From: a bacterium
GTDB lineage: Bacteria > Bacillota > Clostridia > Christensenellales > CAG-138
DNA length: 60,187 nucleotides
NCBI GenBank assembly: GCA_022778545.1
Contig: JALFDW010000030.1
Span: forward strand, 1-60,187
Direction of reading: 5' to 3'
The first letter of the stretch is position 1, and every line of letters starts with the position of its first letter. The notes under the pieces are model-generated. The model saw nothing but the letters and a program-made list of their open reading frames with translations. It was not told the DNA's origin and made no database searches. Shown here in pieces: positions 16,762 through 24,954 of the stretch. The translations under genes were made by a program, and so were the position numbers.

Positions 16762-17307
16762 ATGCAATCGTTGCAGACAATTCAAAAGACCTTTGGAGTC
16801 TTTCAGGTTCTTACCAAAATCGCCATGATCCTGTCCTATGTGTGGGCGGGGCTGGCTGCACTGGGCTTGCTGTGCGGCATCGTATGGTATTGCGGCGGCG
16901 CTGTCCTCGGCGTTGGCCGGGCGCTGCTGTATTCTCTGACCGAAACCGGCGGGCTGATGGAAATGATCGGCGTGCTCCTGGTGGATATCATCCTCGCTCT
17001 GACGGACGGCGTCCTGTTCTCCTTTGCCCTGCGTTACTTCAAGGCGGAACAGGTGGATGGCACACCCTTTACAAAACAGGGCGCAGAGCAGATAAAGCGG
17101 TTGGGGATCCGCACCATCATTCTGCCTCTGGTATCGGCGATCCTGGTTGCGGTCCTAATCGCCATCTTCGATCTTCCGAAGGGTGCCGTCGGTGACTGGA
17201 GCAATTTCACCGGCATCGGCACGGGCATTGCTCTGCTCCTTATCTCCCTCATCTTCCGTTACGGCGCGGAGTTGGAAGAAAAGAACGCTCTACGGAGCGT
17301 GGATTGA
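16762..17307 (+). CDS. DUF2975-like membrane protein
   Basis: 181 residues with four membrane segments. The segments around IGVLLVDIILALTDGVLFSFALRYFKAEQVDGTPFTKQGAEQIKRLG and the ending LIFRYGAELEEKNAL recall DUF2975-type proteins, which are often encoded beside small regulators. AAGGAGGC lies 8 nt upstream. It is the first gene after the shared promoter copy 3. Confidence 0.82.
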   Translation: MQSLQTIQKTFGVFQVLTKIAMILSYVWAGLAALGLLCGIVWYCGGAVLGVGRALLYSLTETGGLMEMIGVLLVDIILALTDGVLFSFALRYFKAEQVDGTPFTKQGAEQIKRLGIRTIILPLVSAILVAVLIAIFDLPKGAVGDWSNFTGIGTGIALLLISLIFRYGAELEEKNALRSVD

Positions 17308-17415
17308 GATTGCCGAATGCTTCGTTTATACTGAGCATAAGCAAGGCACAGCCTTACGCGCCGGAACGGACCCCCTGCTGACGCTGCACAGAAAGTCGTG
17401 AAGGAGGATGGGAGC

Positions 17416-18054
17416 ATGAAGATTCTTGTTTTCAACGGAAGCCCCAAAAAGGAGAAAAGCGACACGCTCCACATCACCCGCGCCTTTCTGGATGGAATGA
17501 AGGACGCGGCGCCCCAGGAGGTCCGGCTGATCCATGTCATCGATCAGCACATCGAATTCTGTTCCGGGTGCCTCGCCTGCATGCGCAACGGGGGCGTGTG
17601 CCGGCATGACGATGATATGCGCTCCATTCTGGAAGATATTCTCGCAAGCGATCTGCTGCTGTTCAGCTTCCCACTTTACGGCTACGGGATGCCTGCCATG
17701 CTGAAAACCCTGACCGACCGCACGCTGCCGCTTTCAAGCATGGCCATGCGAAAGGTGGGCGAACGATATGAGCACGTTGGGCAGGCGGATCTTTCTCACC
17801 TGAAATACCTCATGATCTGCGGCTGCGGATTCCCCAACAGCGCGCAAAACTTTGAACCCGTAGTGGCACAGTTCAAGCTGATGTTCCGCAGCAACCACAC
17901 CATCATCACCGTTCCGGAAAGCCCCATGTTCAATGCGCCGGAGGCGGCGGTCGTCACCGTGCCGAGGCTGGCGCTTGTCCGGAAGCCGGGCGGCAATACG
18001 CCGCAAACGGCAGGATCGATGCGGAACTGCTGTCACGGATCGGCTCCCCCATGA
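17416..18054 (+). CDS. NADPH-dependent FMN reductase family protein, frameshifted near its end
   Basis: Starts at MKILVFNGSPKKEKSDTLH (AAGGAGG upstream). The flavodoxin-like fold has the FMN phosphate loop GSPKKEKSDT, a Cys pair CSGCLACMRNGGVC of the kind found in iron-sulfur or redox flavoproteins, and FPLYGYGMPAMLK. After FNAPEAAVVTVPRLALVRK the frame turns into unlikely protein. Adding one base near 17985 restores AGRQYAANGRIDAELL through NSEA, stopping at 18098. Either the gene is mutated or the sequence has an error. It probably reduces quinones or flavin-type substrates. Confidence 0.85.
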   Translation: MKILVFNGSPKKEKSDTLHITRAFLDGMKDAAPQEVRLIHVIDQHIEFCSGCLACMRNGGVCRHDDDMRSILEDILASDLLLFSFPLYGYGMPAMLKTLTDRTLPLSSMAMRKVGERYEHVGQADLSHLKYLMICGCGFPNSAQNFEPVVAQFKLMFRSNHTIITVPESPMFNAPEAAVVTVPRLALVRKPGGNTPQTAGSMRNCCHGSAPP

Positions 18055-18129
18055 TTCCGGAGGAAACCTACGCAAGGATCGTGAACAGCGAAGCCTGACA
18101 ACAACACGAAATCGAAGGAGAAAGCGAAG

Positions 18130-18594
18130 ATGAAGCTGAAAAATCCGCTGCTGGCCGTGACGGATATGGGCAGGGCCGTAGCGTTTTACAAACAGGTTTT
18201 AGGCCTTCATGTCATCATGGATTTGGGCGCGAATGTGACCCTCACCGGCGGTCTGAGCCTGCAAACGAGGGAATCCTGGGCCGAGTTTCTGGGGATTGGC
18301 CCGGATGAACTGGGCTGGTGCGGCAAGGTCAGCGAGCTCTACTTTGAAGAGGAAGAGTTTGACGCCTTTGCGGACAAGCTGCGCACGCTGGATATCCATT
18401 ATGTTCACCCTGTAAAGGAGCATGGCTGGGGGCAGCGCGTAGTGCGCTTTTACGACCCGGATTGCCATATCATCGAGGTCGGCGAAAGCATAAAATCCGT
18501 CGTGCGCCGTTTTCTCGACAGCGGGATGACGCCGGAACAGGTGGCGGAGCGCATGGACGTGCCGTTGAAATTCGTGAATGCGCATATGCGCTGA
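18130..18594 (+). CDS. VOC (glyoxalase/bleomycin-resistance) family protein
   Basis: 154 residues. LLAVTDMGRAVAFYKQVLGLHV begins the first beta-alpha-beta module. VRFYDPDCHIIEVGES closes the second, with the metal-binding Glu. The last ~30 residues (SGMTPEQVAERMDVPLKFVNAHM) form a short helical tail that resembles an HTH. GAAGGAGAAAG lies upstream. It lies between two flavodoxin-type genes in the promoter copy 3 operon. The substrate is unknown. Confidence 0.88.
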   Translation: MKLKNPLLAVTDMGRAVAFYKQVLGLHVIMDLGANVTLTGGLSLQTRESWAEFLGIGPDELGWCGKVSELYFEEEEFDAFADKLRTLDIHYVHPVKEHGWGQRVVRFYDPDCHIIEVGESIKSVVRRFLDSGMTPEQVAERMDVPLKFVNAHMR

Positions 18595-18609
18595 TTGGGA
18601 GGATATACA

Positions 18610-19311
18610 ATGAAAATCGTTGTGATCAACGGGCAGAACCATAAGGGCAGCACCTGGAGCATCGGCAACATGCTGGTTCAGAAGATTCAAGGGGAAAAAG
18701 AGGTCAAAGAATACTTTCTCCCGAGGGATCTGAACCATTTCTGCATGGGCTGCTTTGCCTGCCTGGAAGCCCGGGAACGCTGCCCCTACTGGCCGGAAAA
18801 GGCGCCGATTTTGCAGGATATGCAGGCAGCGGATCTTCTGATCTTTACAAGCCCCAATTACTGCATGATGCCCTCGGCGCCCATGAAAGCGTTCCTCGAC
18901 CTGTTCTTTACGAACTGGATGAGCCACAAGCCGCTCAAGGAAATGTTTTCCAGGCGCGCAGTCGTCATCTCCTCCGCCGCCGGTGCCGGGGCGAAAAAGG
19001 CGGTGAAGCTGATCGGGGACAATCTGGCAAACTGGGGGATCCCTGAAATCCATCCTTATGCCGCCGTGGTGAACGCCACGAACTGGGGCATGGTCCCGCC
19101 CGGGAAAAAGGCCAAAATAGAAAAAGATATGGGGAACCTTGCGAAAAAGTTGTCTCACCGGGGCAAAGTATCCGTCGGGATCAGAACCCGGATCCTCTTT
19201 TGGTTCTACGGAGGCATGCAGAAAGCGGGCTGGGGCGCATCCCCGGCAGAAAAACAATACTGGAGCGAAAACGGCTGGCTTTCCGGCAGCAAGCCATGGA
19301 AAGCGCGCTGA
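18610..19311 (+). CDS. Flavodoxin-like NAD(P)H reductase
   Basis: 233 residues from MKIVVINGQNHKGSTWSIGNML, with GGGAGG upstream. The FMN loop (GQNHKGST), CMGCFACLEARERCPYW and SPNYCMMPSAPMKAFLDLF put it in the same redox flavoprotein group as the gene at 17416, but it is longer at the C-terminus (basic, aromatic-rich tail). Last gene of the promoter copy 3 unit. Confidence 0.88.
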   Translation: MKIVVINGQNHKGSTWSIGNMLVQKIQGEKEVKEYFLPRDLNHFCMGCFACLEARERCPYWPEKAPILQDMQAADLLIFTSPNYCMMPSAPMKAFLDLFFTNWMSHKPLKEMFSRRAVVISSAAGAGAKKAVKLIGDNLANWGIPEIHPYAAVVNATNWGMVPPGKKAKIEKDMGNLAKKLSHRGKVSVGIRTRILFWFYGGMQKAGWGASPAEKQYWSENGWLSGSKPWKAR

Positions 19312-19416
19312 ACCGCGGAACCCAAACGCGGGGCATAGCATCGGAAACGGTGCTGTGCTCCGTCTCTTTTTTGGCAGCGCATAAGGCGCAACTCTGCCAA
19401 AGGAATCTGCAAAATC

Positions 19417-19470
19417 GACACATTCCCCTGCAAATCGTGCCTATCAGCTTTTCGCAGAATCCAATAAAAT
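19417..19470 (+). promoter_or_regulatory. Shared activator-dependent promoter, copy 4 (MFS exporter)
   Basis: GACACATT 19417-19424, CTATC 19441-19445 after 16 nt, TAAAAT 19465-19470 after 19 nt. It lies 54 bp before the MFS start, just past the end of the preceding flavodoxin gene. Confidence 0.78.
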
Positions 19471-19523
19471 GTACCCATAAGATGTGTTCGGTCTCAGGCC
19501 GGCAATCAATCAAGAGGGGTAAC

Positions 19524-20753
19524 ATGCGTAAAAACTTTCAGAAATTCATGCTGCTTTGGTTTGGGGAACTGGTGTCCTCCATCGGCAGCGGGCTGACCAG
19601 CTTTGGGCTTGGCGTTTATGTGTTCCGGCAGACGGGCAGCGCCGCTGATATGGCGCTCGTGAGCCTGCTGGCTTTTCTTCCCGCTTTGCTTTTGAGCGTT
19701 CCGGCGGGCGTGCTGGCAGACCGGTATGACAGGCGGATGCTGATGATGGTGGGAGACGGCTGCTCCGCGCTCGGAATCTTATATATCTTTTTCTGCATGC
19801 AGACAGGCGGTGCAAGCCTCGCGCAGATCTGCATCGGCGTGACGGTCAGCTCTGTTTTCTCCTCCCTGCTGGAACCGGCCTATCGGGCGACCGTGTCGGA
19901 CATCCTGGAAAAGGAAGATTATTCCCGGGCCAGCGGCCTTGTCAGTCTGGCAGGCAGCGCAAGGTATCTGGTCTCTCCGCTTCTCGCGGGGATCCTGTTG
20001 AGCGTTTCGGATATTCGGCTGCTGCTGATCCTGGATATGGGGACATTCTTATTAACGGTGATCTGCACCGGCGTGGTGCGCCGCGGACTTCCATCGAAAG
20101 CGGCAGAGGCAAAAGAGGCATTTTTCACGCTGCTGAAAGAGGGTTGGCAGGCGGTGACGCAGAAAAAAGGCGTTTTCATCCTGATTCTGGTATCCTCTGC
20201 CATGACCTGTTTTATGGGTGCTTTTCAGATATTGGCCGAGCCCATGATCCTTGCCTTTTCGGACAGCGCCACACTGGGGATCAGCGAGACCATCTGTGCC
20301 AGCGGCATGTTGGTTTCCAGCCTGTTTCTGGGCGTTCGGGGCATCCGCAAAGGATATGTGAAGGCTCTGGCCCTTTCGCTGACGATTGCCGGGGCGTCCA
20401 TGGCCGCATTCGGGCTTCGGGAAAACCTGATTTTGATCTGCGCAGCCGGCTTCACCTTTTTTGCCATGCTGCCCTTTGCCAACAACAGTCTGGACTATCT
20501 GGTGCGGACCAACATTGCGGATGAACTGCAGGGCCGTGCCTGGGGGCTGATCGGCTTCCTGAGCCAGATCGGGTATGTGGTTGCATATGGCTTTTCCGGC
20601 CTTCTGGCGGATGGAATCGGCAGCCGTCTTCAGATCGGCGTCGGCAGGGGCTCCGCCCTCGTAATCATAGCGGCAGGCGCGCTGCTGGCTCTGATCGCCC
20701 TTTCCCTGTACCCGATCCGTTCCATCCGGCTGCTGGAGAAAAACGATGCATAG
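19524..20753 (+). CDS. MFS exporter
   Basis: 409 residues from MRKNFQKFMLLWFGELVSSIGSGLTSFGLGVYV, with AGAGGGGT upstream. It has about twelve membrane segments and the MFS signature loop GVLADRYDRRMLMMVGD between segments 2 and 3. The overall text resembles EntS/macrolide-efflux-like exporters of Gram-positives. Its own copy of the shared promoter places it in the same regulon as the ABC exporter, which favours a defence or efflux role. Confidence 0.93.
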   Translation: MRKNFQKFMLLWFGELVSSIGSGLTSFGLGVYVFRQTGSAADMALVSLLAFLPALLLSVPAGVLADRYDRRMLMMVGDGCSALGILYIFFCMQTGGASLAQICIGVTVSSVFSSLLEPAYRATVSDILEKEDYSRASGLVSLAGSARYLVSPLLAGILLSVSDIRLLLILDMGTFLLTVICTGVVRRGLPSKAAEAKEAFFTLLKEGWQAVTQKKGVFILILVSSAMTCFMGAFQILAEPMILAFSDSATLGISETICASGMLVSSLFLGVRGIRKGYVKALALSLTIAGASMAAFGLRENLILICAAGFTFFAMLPFANNSLDYLVRTNIADELQGRAWGLIGFLSQIGYVVAYGFSGLLADGIGSRLQIGVGRGSALVIIAAGALLALIALSLYPIRSIRLLEKNDA

Positions 20754-20844
20754 AGCCGGCAGAGCTGGAGAAACTCCATGCTGAAATCGGAGGCTTTTCT
20801 AAATTGTCCTGAATCAGTATAAGGCGCTCAATGGTTTACTGCAT

Positions 20845-20934
20845 TACCGCCTGCAGAAATTGCTCTGCGGGCGGTATTTCGTTGCGGTTTAAAGGAATAA
20901 CTTTTTTGATAAAATCGCAAGATATTGCGATTTT
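20845..20934. terminator. Two hairpins between the MFS gene and the next block
   Basis: A GC-rich stem at about 20845-20876 (TACCGCC/GGGCGGTA arms) is followed by a perfect inverted repeat at 20911-20934 (AAAATCGCAA and complement) with A- and T-tracts on both sides. The second works as a terminator in either direction. Confidence 0.65.
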
Positions 20935-21029
20935 TATAAACCATATTGATGCAACACATTGATTTCATATCAATTTTATCATATAATCAAAATGTAGAAA
21001 CTTACATTCCACACCCGAGGATGCACACC

Positions 21030-21257
21030 ATGAGGATAAGCTACAAAAAGCTGTGGATATTGCTCATTGAAAAGGATATTTCCCCTGCTACACTTCGTAA
21101 AGATTTGAATATAGCCACGGGAACAATGACTAAACTACGCCGCAATGAAGAAGTTGCTCTATCAGTCCTGCTCCGTATATGTGAGTATCTGGATTGTAAT
21201 ATCGGAGATATATGTGATGCAGTGCGAGTAGAAACAGAACAAGTCTTTGACCAATAA
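21030..21257 (+). CDS. YozG-like HTH regulator
   Basis: 75 residues starting at MRISYKKLWILLIEKDISPATLRKDL, chosen because GAGG sits 9 nt before the ATG at 21030. SPATLRKDLNIATGTMTKLRRNEEVALSVLLRICEYLDCNIGDICD is a complete Cro/C1-type HTH of the small YozG group. It is 21 bp ahead of the zinc-ribbon gene, so it may regulate that operon. Confidence 0.88.
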   Translation: MRISYKKLWILLIEKDISPATLRKDLNIATGTMTKLRRNEEVALSVLLRICEYLDCNIGDICDAVRVETEQVFDQ

Positions 21258-21278
21258 AACGCATGGGAGGAACGAGAT

Positions 21279-22373
21279 ATGAAAATACAATTCTGCCCTT
21301 ATTGCGGGACAAAGTTAGATGAAGGTGCAAGGTTTTGTAAAAATTGTGGGGAATCCGTAGTGCAAGCACAACAGTCCACAGGTAGTATTTCCTCCCATGA
21401 AGAACCTAATATGGAAACAAGACAGCCTAAAATGGAACAAGTTAAGGAAGATCCGAGAACGAAACGAAAAACCGTGTATGATGGAGAACTACATAAATGC
21501 CCCAACTGCGGTGAACTGTTAAAATCATTCACAACCGTCTGTCCAACTTGTGGCTATGAGGTTCGTAGCGTTACCACAAACAGTCCTGTCGAAGCGCTTG
21601 CAAAGAAAGTAGAAATGGCTTCTTCCTTGGACGATAAAATTGAGCTAATTACCAACTTCTATATTCCTAACACTAAAGAGGACATTTACGATTTCTTTAT
21701 TTTGGCAGTTTCCAATTTAGAAAACAAGTGGTACGACACGGATGATGCCTGGAGAGCAAAACTTGAGCAGGCTTATCATAAAGCCAAACTCTCCTTTGGC
21801 AATACTCCCGAATTTGATTATTTGGAAAAGCTGTATACTCGTACTCGCAAAGAAGTGAACAAAAGAGAACGAGGTGTCGCAGCCATCTTTAGAAGAAACA
21901 AAGTTGCGTGCATTACCGCTCTCTTAATTGGCGGTGGAATCTTAATGCTTGTTATTGGCATTTCTTTGTTTGCTGCAGGCTCCCCCGAAGAAAACTTTGG
22001 AATCTCTTGGGGTGGCTTGACGTTTGCAATTATTGGCATCAATTTCTTAATTGCTCCAACTTGGGTTCTTGAAGAAATGAGAAAAAAAGAAGGGAAAGGC
22101 AAGAAGAAAAGCAGCCTTACAAATAATAGTTCCACCCGTACCATTGGAAAAGACCACGATGAGTTCTATCACGAAAACTACGACGATATGGCAGAATACT
22201 TGAAGGCTCGTGGTTTTAGAAATGTAATTGCCAAGCCCATAAGGAAAGGTCTTCTTGACACAGAAGGGGCTATTGAAGGCATCAGCGTTGCCGGCAATAC
22301 CGAGTTTGACGGAGACGATGAGTTCGATATTGATTCTACAATAATTCTTCGATACTATTCGAGAAAACGATAA
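21279..22373 (+). CDS. Zinc-ribbon membrane protein
   Basis: 364 residues. Two zinc ribbons are seen at the N-terminus: CPYCGTKLDEGARFCKNCGE (residues ~5-25) and CPNCGELLKSFTTVCPTCGYEV (about 75-97). A helical region and two membrane segments (ALLIGGGILMLVIGISLFAAG and FAIIGINFLIAPTWVLEEM) follow, then a soluble C-terminal domain. I do not know its function. Its neighbour is an SPFH protein, a pairing also seen in the ydjGHI genes of Bacillus, which is thought to be a membrane-associated system. Confidence 0.85.
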   Translation: MKIQFCPYCGTKLDEGARFCKNCGESVVQAQQSTGSISSHEEPNMETRQPKMEQVKEDPRTKRKTVYDGELHKCPNCGELLKSFTTVCPTCGYEVRSVTTNSPVEALAKKVEMASSLDDKIELITNFYIPNTKEDIYDFFILAVSNLENKWYDTDDAWRAKLEQAYHKAKLSFGNTPEFDYLEKLYTRTRKEVNKRERGVAAIFRRNKVACITALLIGGGILMLVIGISLFAAGSPEENFGISWGGLTFAIIGINFLIAPTWVLEEMRKKEGKGKKKSSLTNNSSTRTIGKDHDEFYHENYDDMAEYLKARGFRNVIAKPIRKGLLDTEGAIEGISVAGNTEFDGDDEFDIDSTIILRYYSRKR

Positions 22374-22385
22374 GGAGGGCAAATC

Positions 22386-23708
22386 ATGGCTTTGTTTGAC
22401 AGGAACAAAAGGAAAGGCGGATTTATGGACGAAATTCGCTGTGACGAGCCATCTTACCTTATATGGAAGTGGCATCCGTCTGGTTCGCAATTAGGCGAAA
22501 ATGTCCGTGAAAACTCTATTCGTTGGGGTTCCTCTCTGCGAGTAAAAGATGGCGAAGTTGCCGTTTTCGTCTATAAGCAGAAGAACGGAACAATGCAGGA
22601 TTTCATTGTCGGTCCTTTTGATCAGACAATCAAAACCGCAAACTTTCCTGTGTTGTCAAGCATTGTCAGCTCGGCTTATGATGGCGGCACACCATTCCAA
22701 GCAGAGGTTTATTTCATTAACCTTGCCCGAATTATCCAAGTGAGATTTGGTGTACCCTTTTTCGATGTATATGATCCGAGATTCGCAGACTTCGGCGTAC
22801 CTGTTGCAGTTAGAGGAACAATCAGCTTTGGCATCGCCGATTATAGAGAGTTTATCAAGCTGCATAGGCTCAGCACTTTCAATCTTGACGATTTCCAGCG
22901 TCAGATCCGCGATGCAGTCAGTCGCTATGTGAAAGATGCCGTTGCCAATGCTCCTGCAGCGCATAACATCCCTGTTATCCAGATCGAGAGCAAAACTGCC
23001 CAGATCAACGATGTGGTCGAATATGATCTCAGGGAAAGATTGAAGGAGGCCTTTGGCGTTGTCGTTTCCGGCGTTGATATCAGTGCGATTGAGATCGACA
23101 AAACCAGCGACGGCTATCAGCAGCTTATGGCCGTAACAAAAGAGATTACCACTACCAAAGTTCAAGCCGAAACAACAGATTACGTTGAAAGGCTGCGTAT
23201 TCAGCGTGAAGAAGCGCAATATGCAATGCATAAGCAGACTCAAACCGCAAATATCGGTGCTTTCCAAGTTGAAAAGCAGACTGAAGTTGGCATTGCAGGC
23301 GCTGAGGCTTTGGGCCGTATGGGTGAAAACAACGCTGGCAGGGTTGATTTGGGTAATAGCGGCACCGGCTTTAATCCTGCCGCTATGATAGCGGGTATGG
23401 CAGTAGGCGGTGCGGTAGGCCAAAATATCGCCGGAGCAATGAATAACATGATGAGCGGCATCAATCAACCCATGCAATCCGGAATGACGCCGCCCCCGCT
23501 TCCGACAGTTGCATATCATGTAGCTGTCAACGGTCAGGCCACCGGTCCCTTCGATCTGGCAACGTTGAAGCAAATGACTTTGGCGGGACAGTTCACAGTA
23601 AATAGCTTTGTCTGGAAAGCAGGCATGAGCGAATGGACAAAAGCTGGAATGGTTGAAGAGCTGAAAACACTGTTTCTTGAAATGCCTCCCACTCCTCCAA
23701 CAGCATGA
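22386..23708 (+). CDS. SPFH-domain protein with C-terminal GYF_2 domain (YdjI-like)
   Basis: 440 residues starting behind AAGGAGG. The N-terminal part (MDEIRCDEPSYLIWKW..., VKDGEVAVFVYKQKNG) and the central SPFH (band-7) region run to about residue 280. A low-complexity Gly/Ala/Met stretch follows. The last ~65 residues (HVAVNGQATGPFDLATLKQMT... SFVWKAGMSEWTKA) are a GYF_2 domain, which binds proline-rich partners. The architecture matches the YdjI/virion-core group found in phage-shock-like membrane protection. The gene ends the AT-rich trio. Confidence 0.88.
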   Translation: MALFDRNKRKGGFMDEIRCDEPSYLIWKWHPSGSQLGENVRENSIRWGSSLRVKDGEVAVFVYKQKNGTMQDFIVGPFDQTIKTANFPVLSSIVSSAYDGGTPFQAEVYFINLARIIQVRFGVPFFDVYDPRFADFGVPVAVRGTISFGIADYREFIKLHRLSTFNLDDFQRQIRDAVSRYVKDAVANAPAAHNIPVIQIESKTAQINDVVEYDLRERLKEAFGVVVSGVDISAIEIDKTSDGYQQLMAVTKEITTTKVQAETTDYVERLRIQREEAQYAMHKQTQTANIGAFQVEKQTEVGIAGAEALGRMGENNAGRVDLGNSGTGFNPAAMIAGMAVGGAVGQNIAGAMNNMMSGINQPMQSGMTPPPLPTVAYHVAVNGQATGPFDLATLKQMTLAGQFTVNSFVWKAGMSEWTKAGMVEELKTLFLEMPPTPPTA

Positions 23709-23755
23709 CCATTGAAGCGCAGAATAATAACTGAAGAGATTATCTGAAAAACAAA

Positions 23756-23779
23756 CAAGCGCCCCGCATGGGGCGCTTG
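23756..23779. terminator. Convergent bidirectional terminator
   Basis: A perfect 10-bp GC-rich stem (CAAGCGCCCC and complement) with a 4-base loop. On the minus strand T-rich sequence follows, ending the rplJ-rplL unit. On the plus strand it ends the SPFH operon. Confidence 0.85.
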
Positions 23780-23800
23780 TGATTGCTGTTTTGCGAAAGC

Positions 23801-24169
23801 TTATTTGACTTCCACGGTCGCGCCGACTTCTTTGAAGGTGGCAACGATCTTCTCGCACTCTTCCTTGGAGATGCCTTCCTTGAGGGGCTTCGGAGCGCCA
23901 TCGACGAGCTCCTTGGCTTCCTTCAGGCCGAGGCCGGTCAGCTCACGGACAGCCTTGATGACCTTGATCTTCTCGGAACCGACGTCCTTGAGGATCGCGT
24001 CAAACTCGGTCTTCTCTTCAACGGCTTCAGCAGCCTGGGCGGGGCCAGCAACGGCAACAGCGGTCGCGGCGGCGGAAACGCCAAACTCCTCTTCGAGGGC
24101 CTTAACGAGCTCGGAGAGCTCAAGAACGGTCATCGCCTTGATATCGGCAATCAGTTGCTCTTTATTCAT
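23801..24169 (-). CDS. rplL: Ribosomal protein bL12 (L7/L12)
   Basis: 122 residues. The N-terminal dimer domain ([33 protein letters not shown]), an Ala-rich hinge and the C-terminal domain ([48 protein letters not shown]) are complete. It forms the ribosomal stalk with L10. AGGAGG precedes the start. It lies 51 bp after rplJ in the same transcript. rpoB does not follow, unlike in many Bacillota. Confidence 0.98.
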   Translation of the reverse strand: MNKEQLIADIKAMTVLELSELVKALEEEFGVSAAATAVAVAGPAQAAEAVEEKTEFDAILKDVGSEKIKVIKAVRELTGLGLKEAKELVDGAPKPLKEGISKEECEKIVATFKEVGATVEVK

Positions 24170-24220
24170 TGTGATATATCCTCCTGTAAGTATTTTTAAG
24201 TAATTGATTTTGTCTGCCGG

Positions 24221-24745
24221 TTATTCGGCGTCTGCGGCGGGAGCACCCTCGCCCTTCTGCTTCGCGATCTGATCGAGCACGATAGCAAGGCCGGAAATGG
24301 GGCTCATCATGCTGCCCAGCAAGCGTGCGAGAAGCACTTCGCGGGAGGGCAGGTCAGCCAGAGCGTTCATTGCGTCGGCGTCGGACACTACGCCGTTGAT
24401 GATGCCGCCCTTCATTTCGCACTTCTTGTACTTCTTGATGGCCTCTTTGAGGATCTTCGCCGGAGCGACCGCATCATCATACCCGAACGCGAACGCGGAA
24501 GGCCCTTTCAGGAAGTCGTGGATCTTTTCGTCGATGCCGTCTTCCTTCGCAGCGCGCTCAACGATGGAGTTCTTCAGAACCACATATTCAACGCCCGCTT
24601 TGCGCATGTCGTTGCGGAGTGCAGTGACTTCCTCAACGGTGAGTCCGCGATAATCGAACACGACCATGGATTGCGCCTTGGCGATCTTTTCTTTGATCTC
24701 GGCAACCTGCTGCGCCTTCATCTCAATGATTTTAGCATTTGCCAT
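24221..24745 (-). CDS. rplJ: Ribosomal protein uL10
   Basis: 174 residues from MANAKIIEMKAQQVAEIKEKI, with AAAGGAGGTG before the ATG at 24745. Conserved text includes SMVVFDYRGLTVEEVTALRNDMRKAGVEYVVLKN and LLARLLGSMMSPISGLAIVLDQIAKQK. L10 anchors the L7/L12 stalk on 23S rRNA and binds its own mRNA leader. The leader is present upstream. Confidence 0.98.
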   Translation of the reverse strand: MANAKIIEMKAQQVAEIKEKIAKAQSMVVFDYRGLTVEEVTALRNDMRKAGVEYVVLKNSIVERAAKEDGIDEKIHDFLKGPSAFAFGYDDAVAPAKILKEAIKKYKKCEMKGGIINGVVSDADAMNALADLPSREVLLARLLGSMMSPISGLAIVLDQIAKQKGEGAPAADAE

Positions 24746-24770
24746 GGTTTCACCTCCTTTAAAAAATAAT

Positions 24771-24876
24771 CCCCTGCCGAAAGACAGGGGACGAAAGCAC
24801 ACAAAAAAAGTTTGCGGAGCTTGGACCTCGGCGGGATATTAAGCCTTGCGGCACCTGCTGTCTTCGGCATATTCAA
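24771..24876 (-). promoter_or_regulatory. L10 leader (ribosomal protein autoregulatory RNA) with attenuator hairpin
   Basis: On the minus strand the leader has the conserved block GAAGACAGCAGGTGCCGC, then AAGGCTTAATATCCCGCCGAGGT. It ends with the stem CCCCTGTC/GACAGGGG and ATTATTTTTT just before the rplJ ribosome site. This matches the known L10 leader of Bacillota, where L10(L12)4 binding controls the operon. Confidence 0.88.
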
Positions 24877-24887
24877 TTCCGAACGTT

Positions 24888-24916
24888 ACTTTACCATATC
24901 CTCGGCCGCTTGTCAA
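24888..24916 (-). promoter_or_regulatory. Sigma-A promoter of rplJ-rplL
   Basis: TTGACA at 24916-24911 and TAAAGT at 24893-24888 on the minus strand, with a 17-nt spacer, a few bases upstream of the L10 leader. It shows that rplJ-rplL is transcribed on its own here. Confidence 0.82.
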
Positions 24917-24954
24917 CGGGAAATGCAAGGTTTTCCGCCTTTTTTGCGCGTTTT

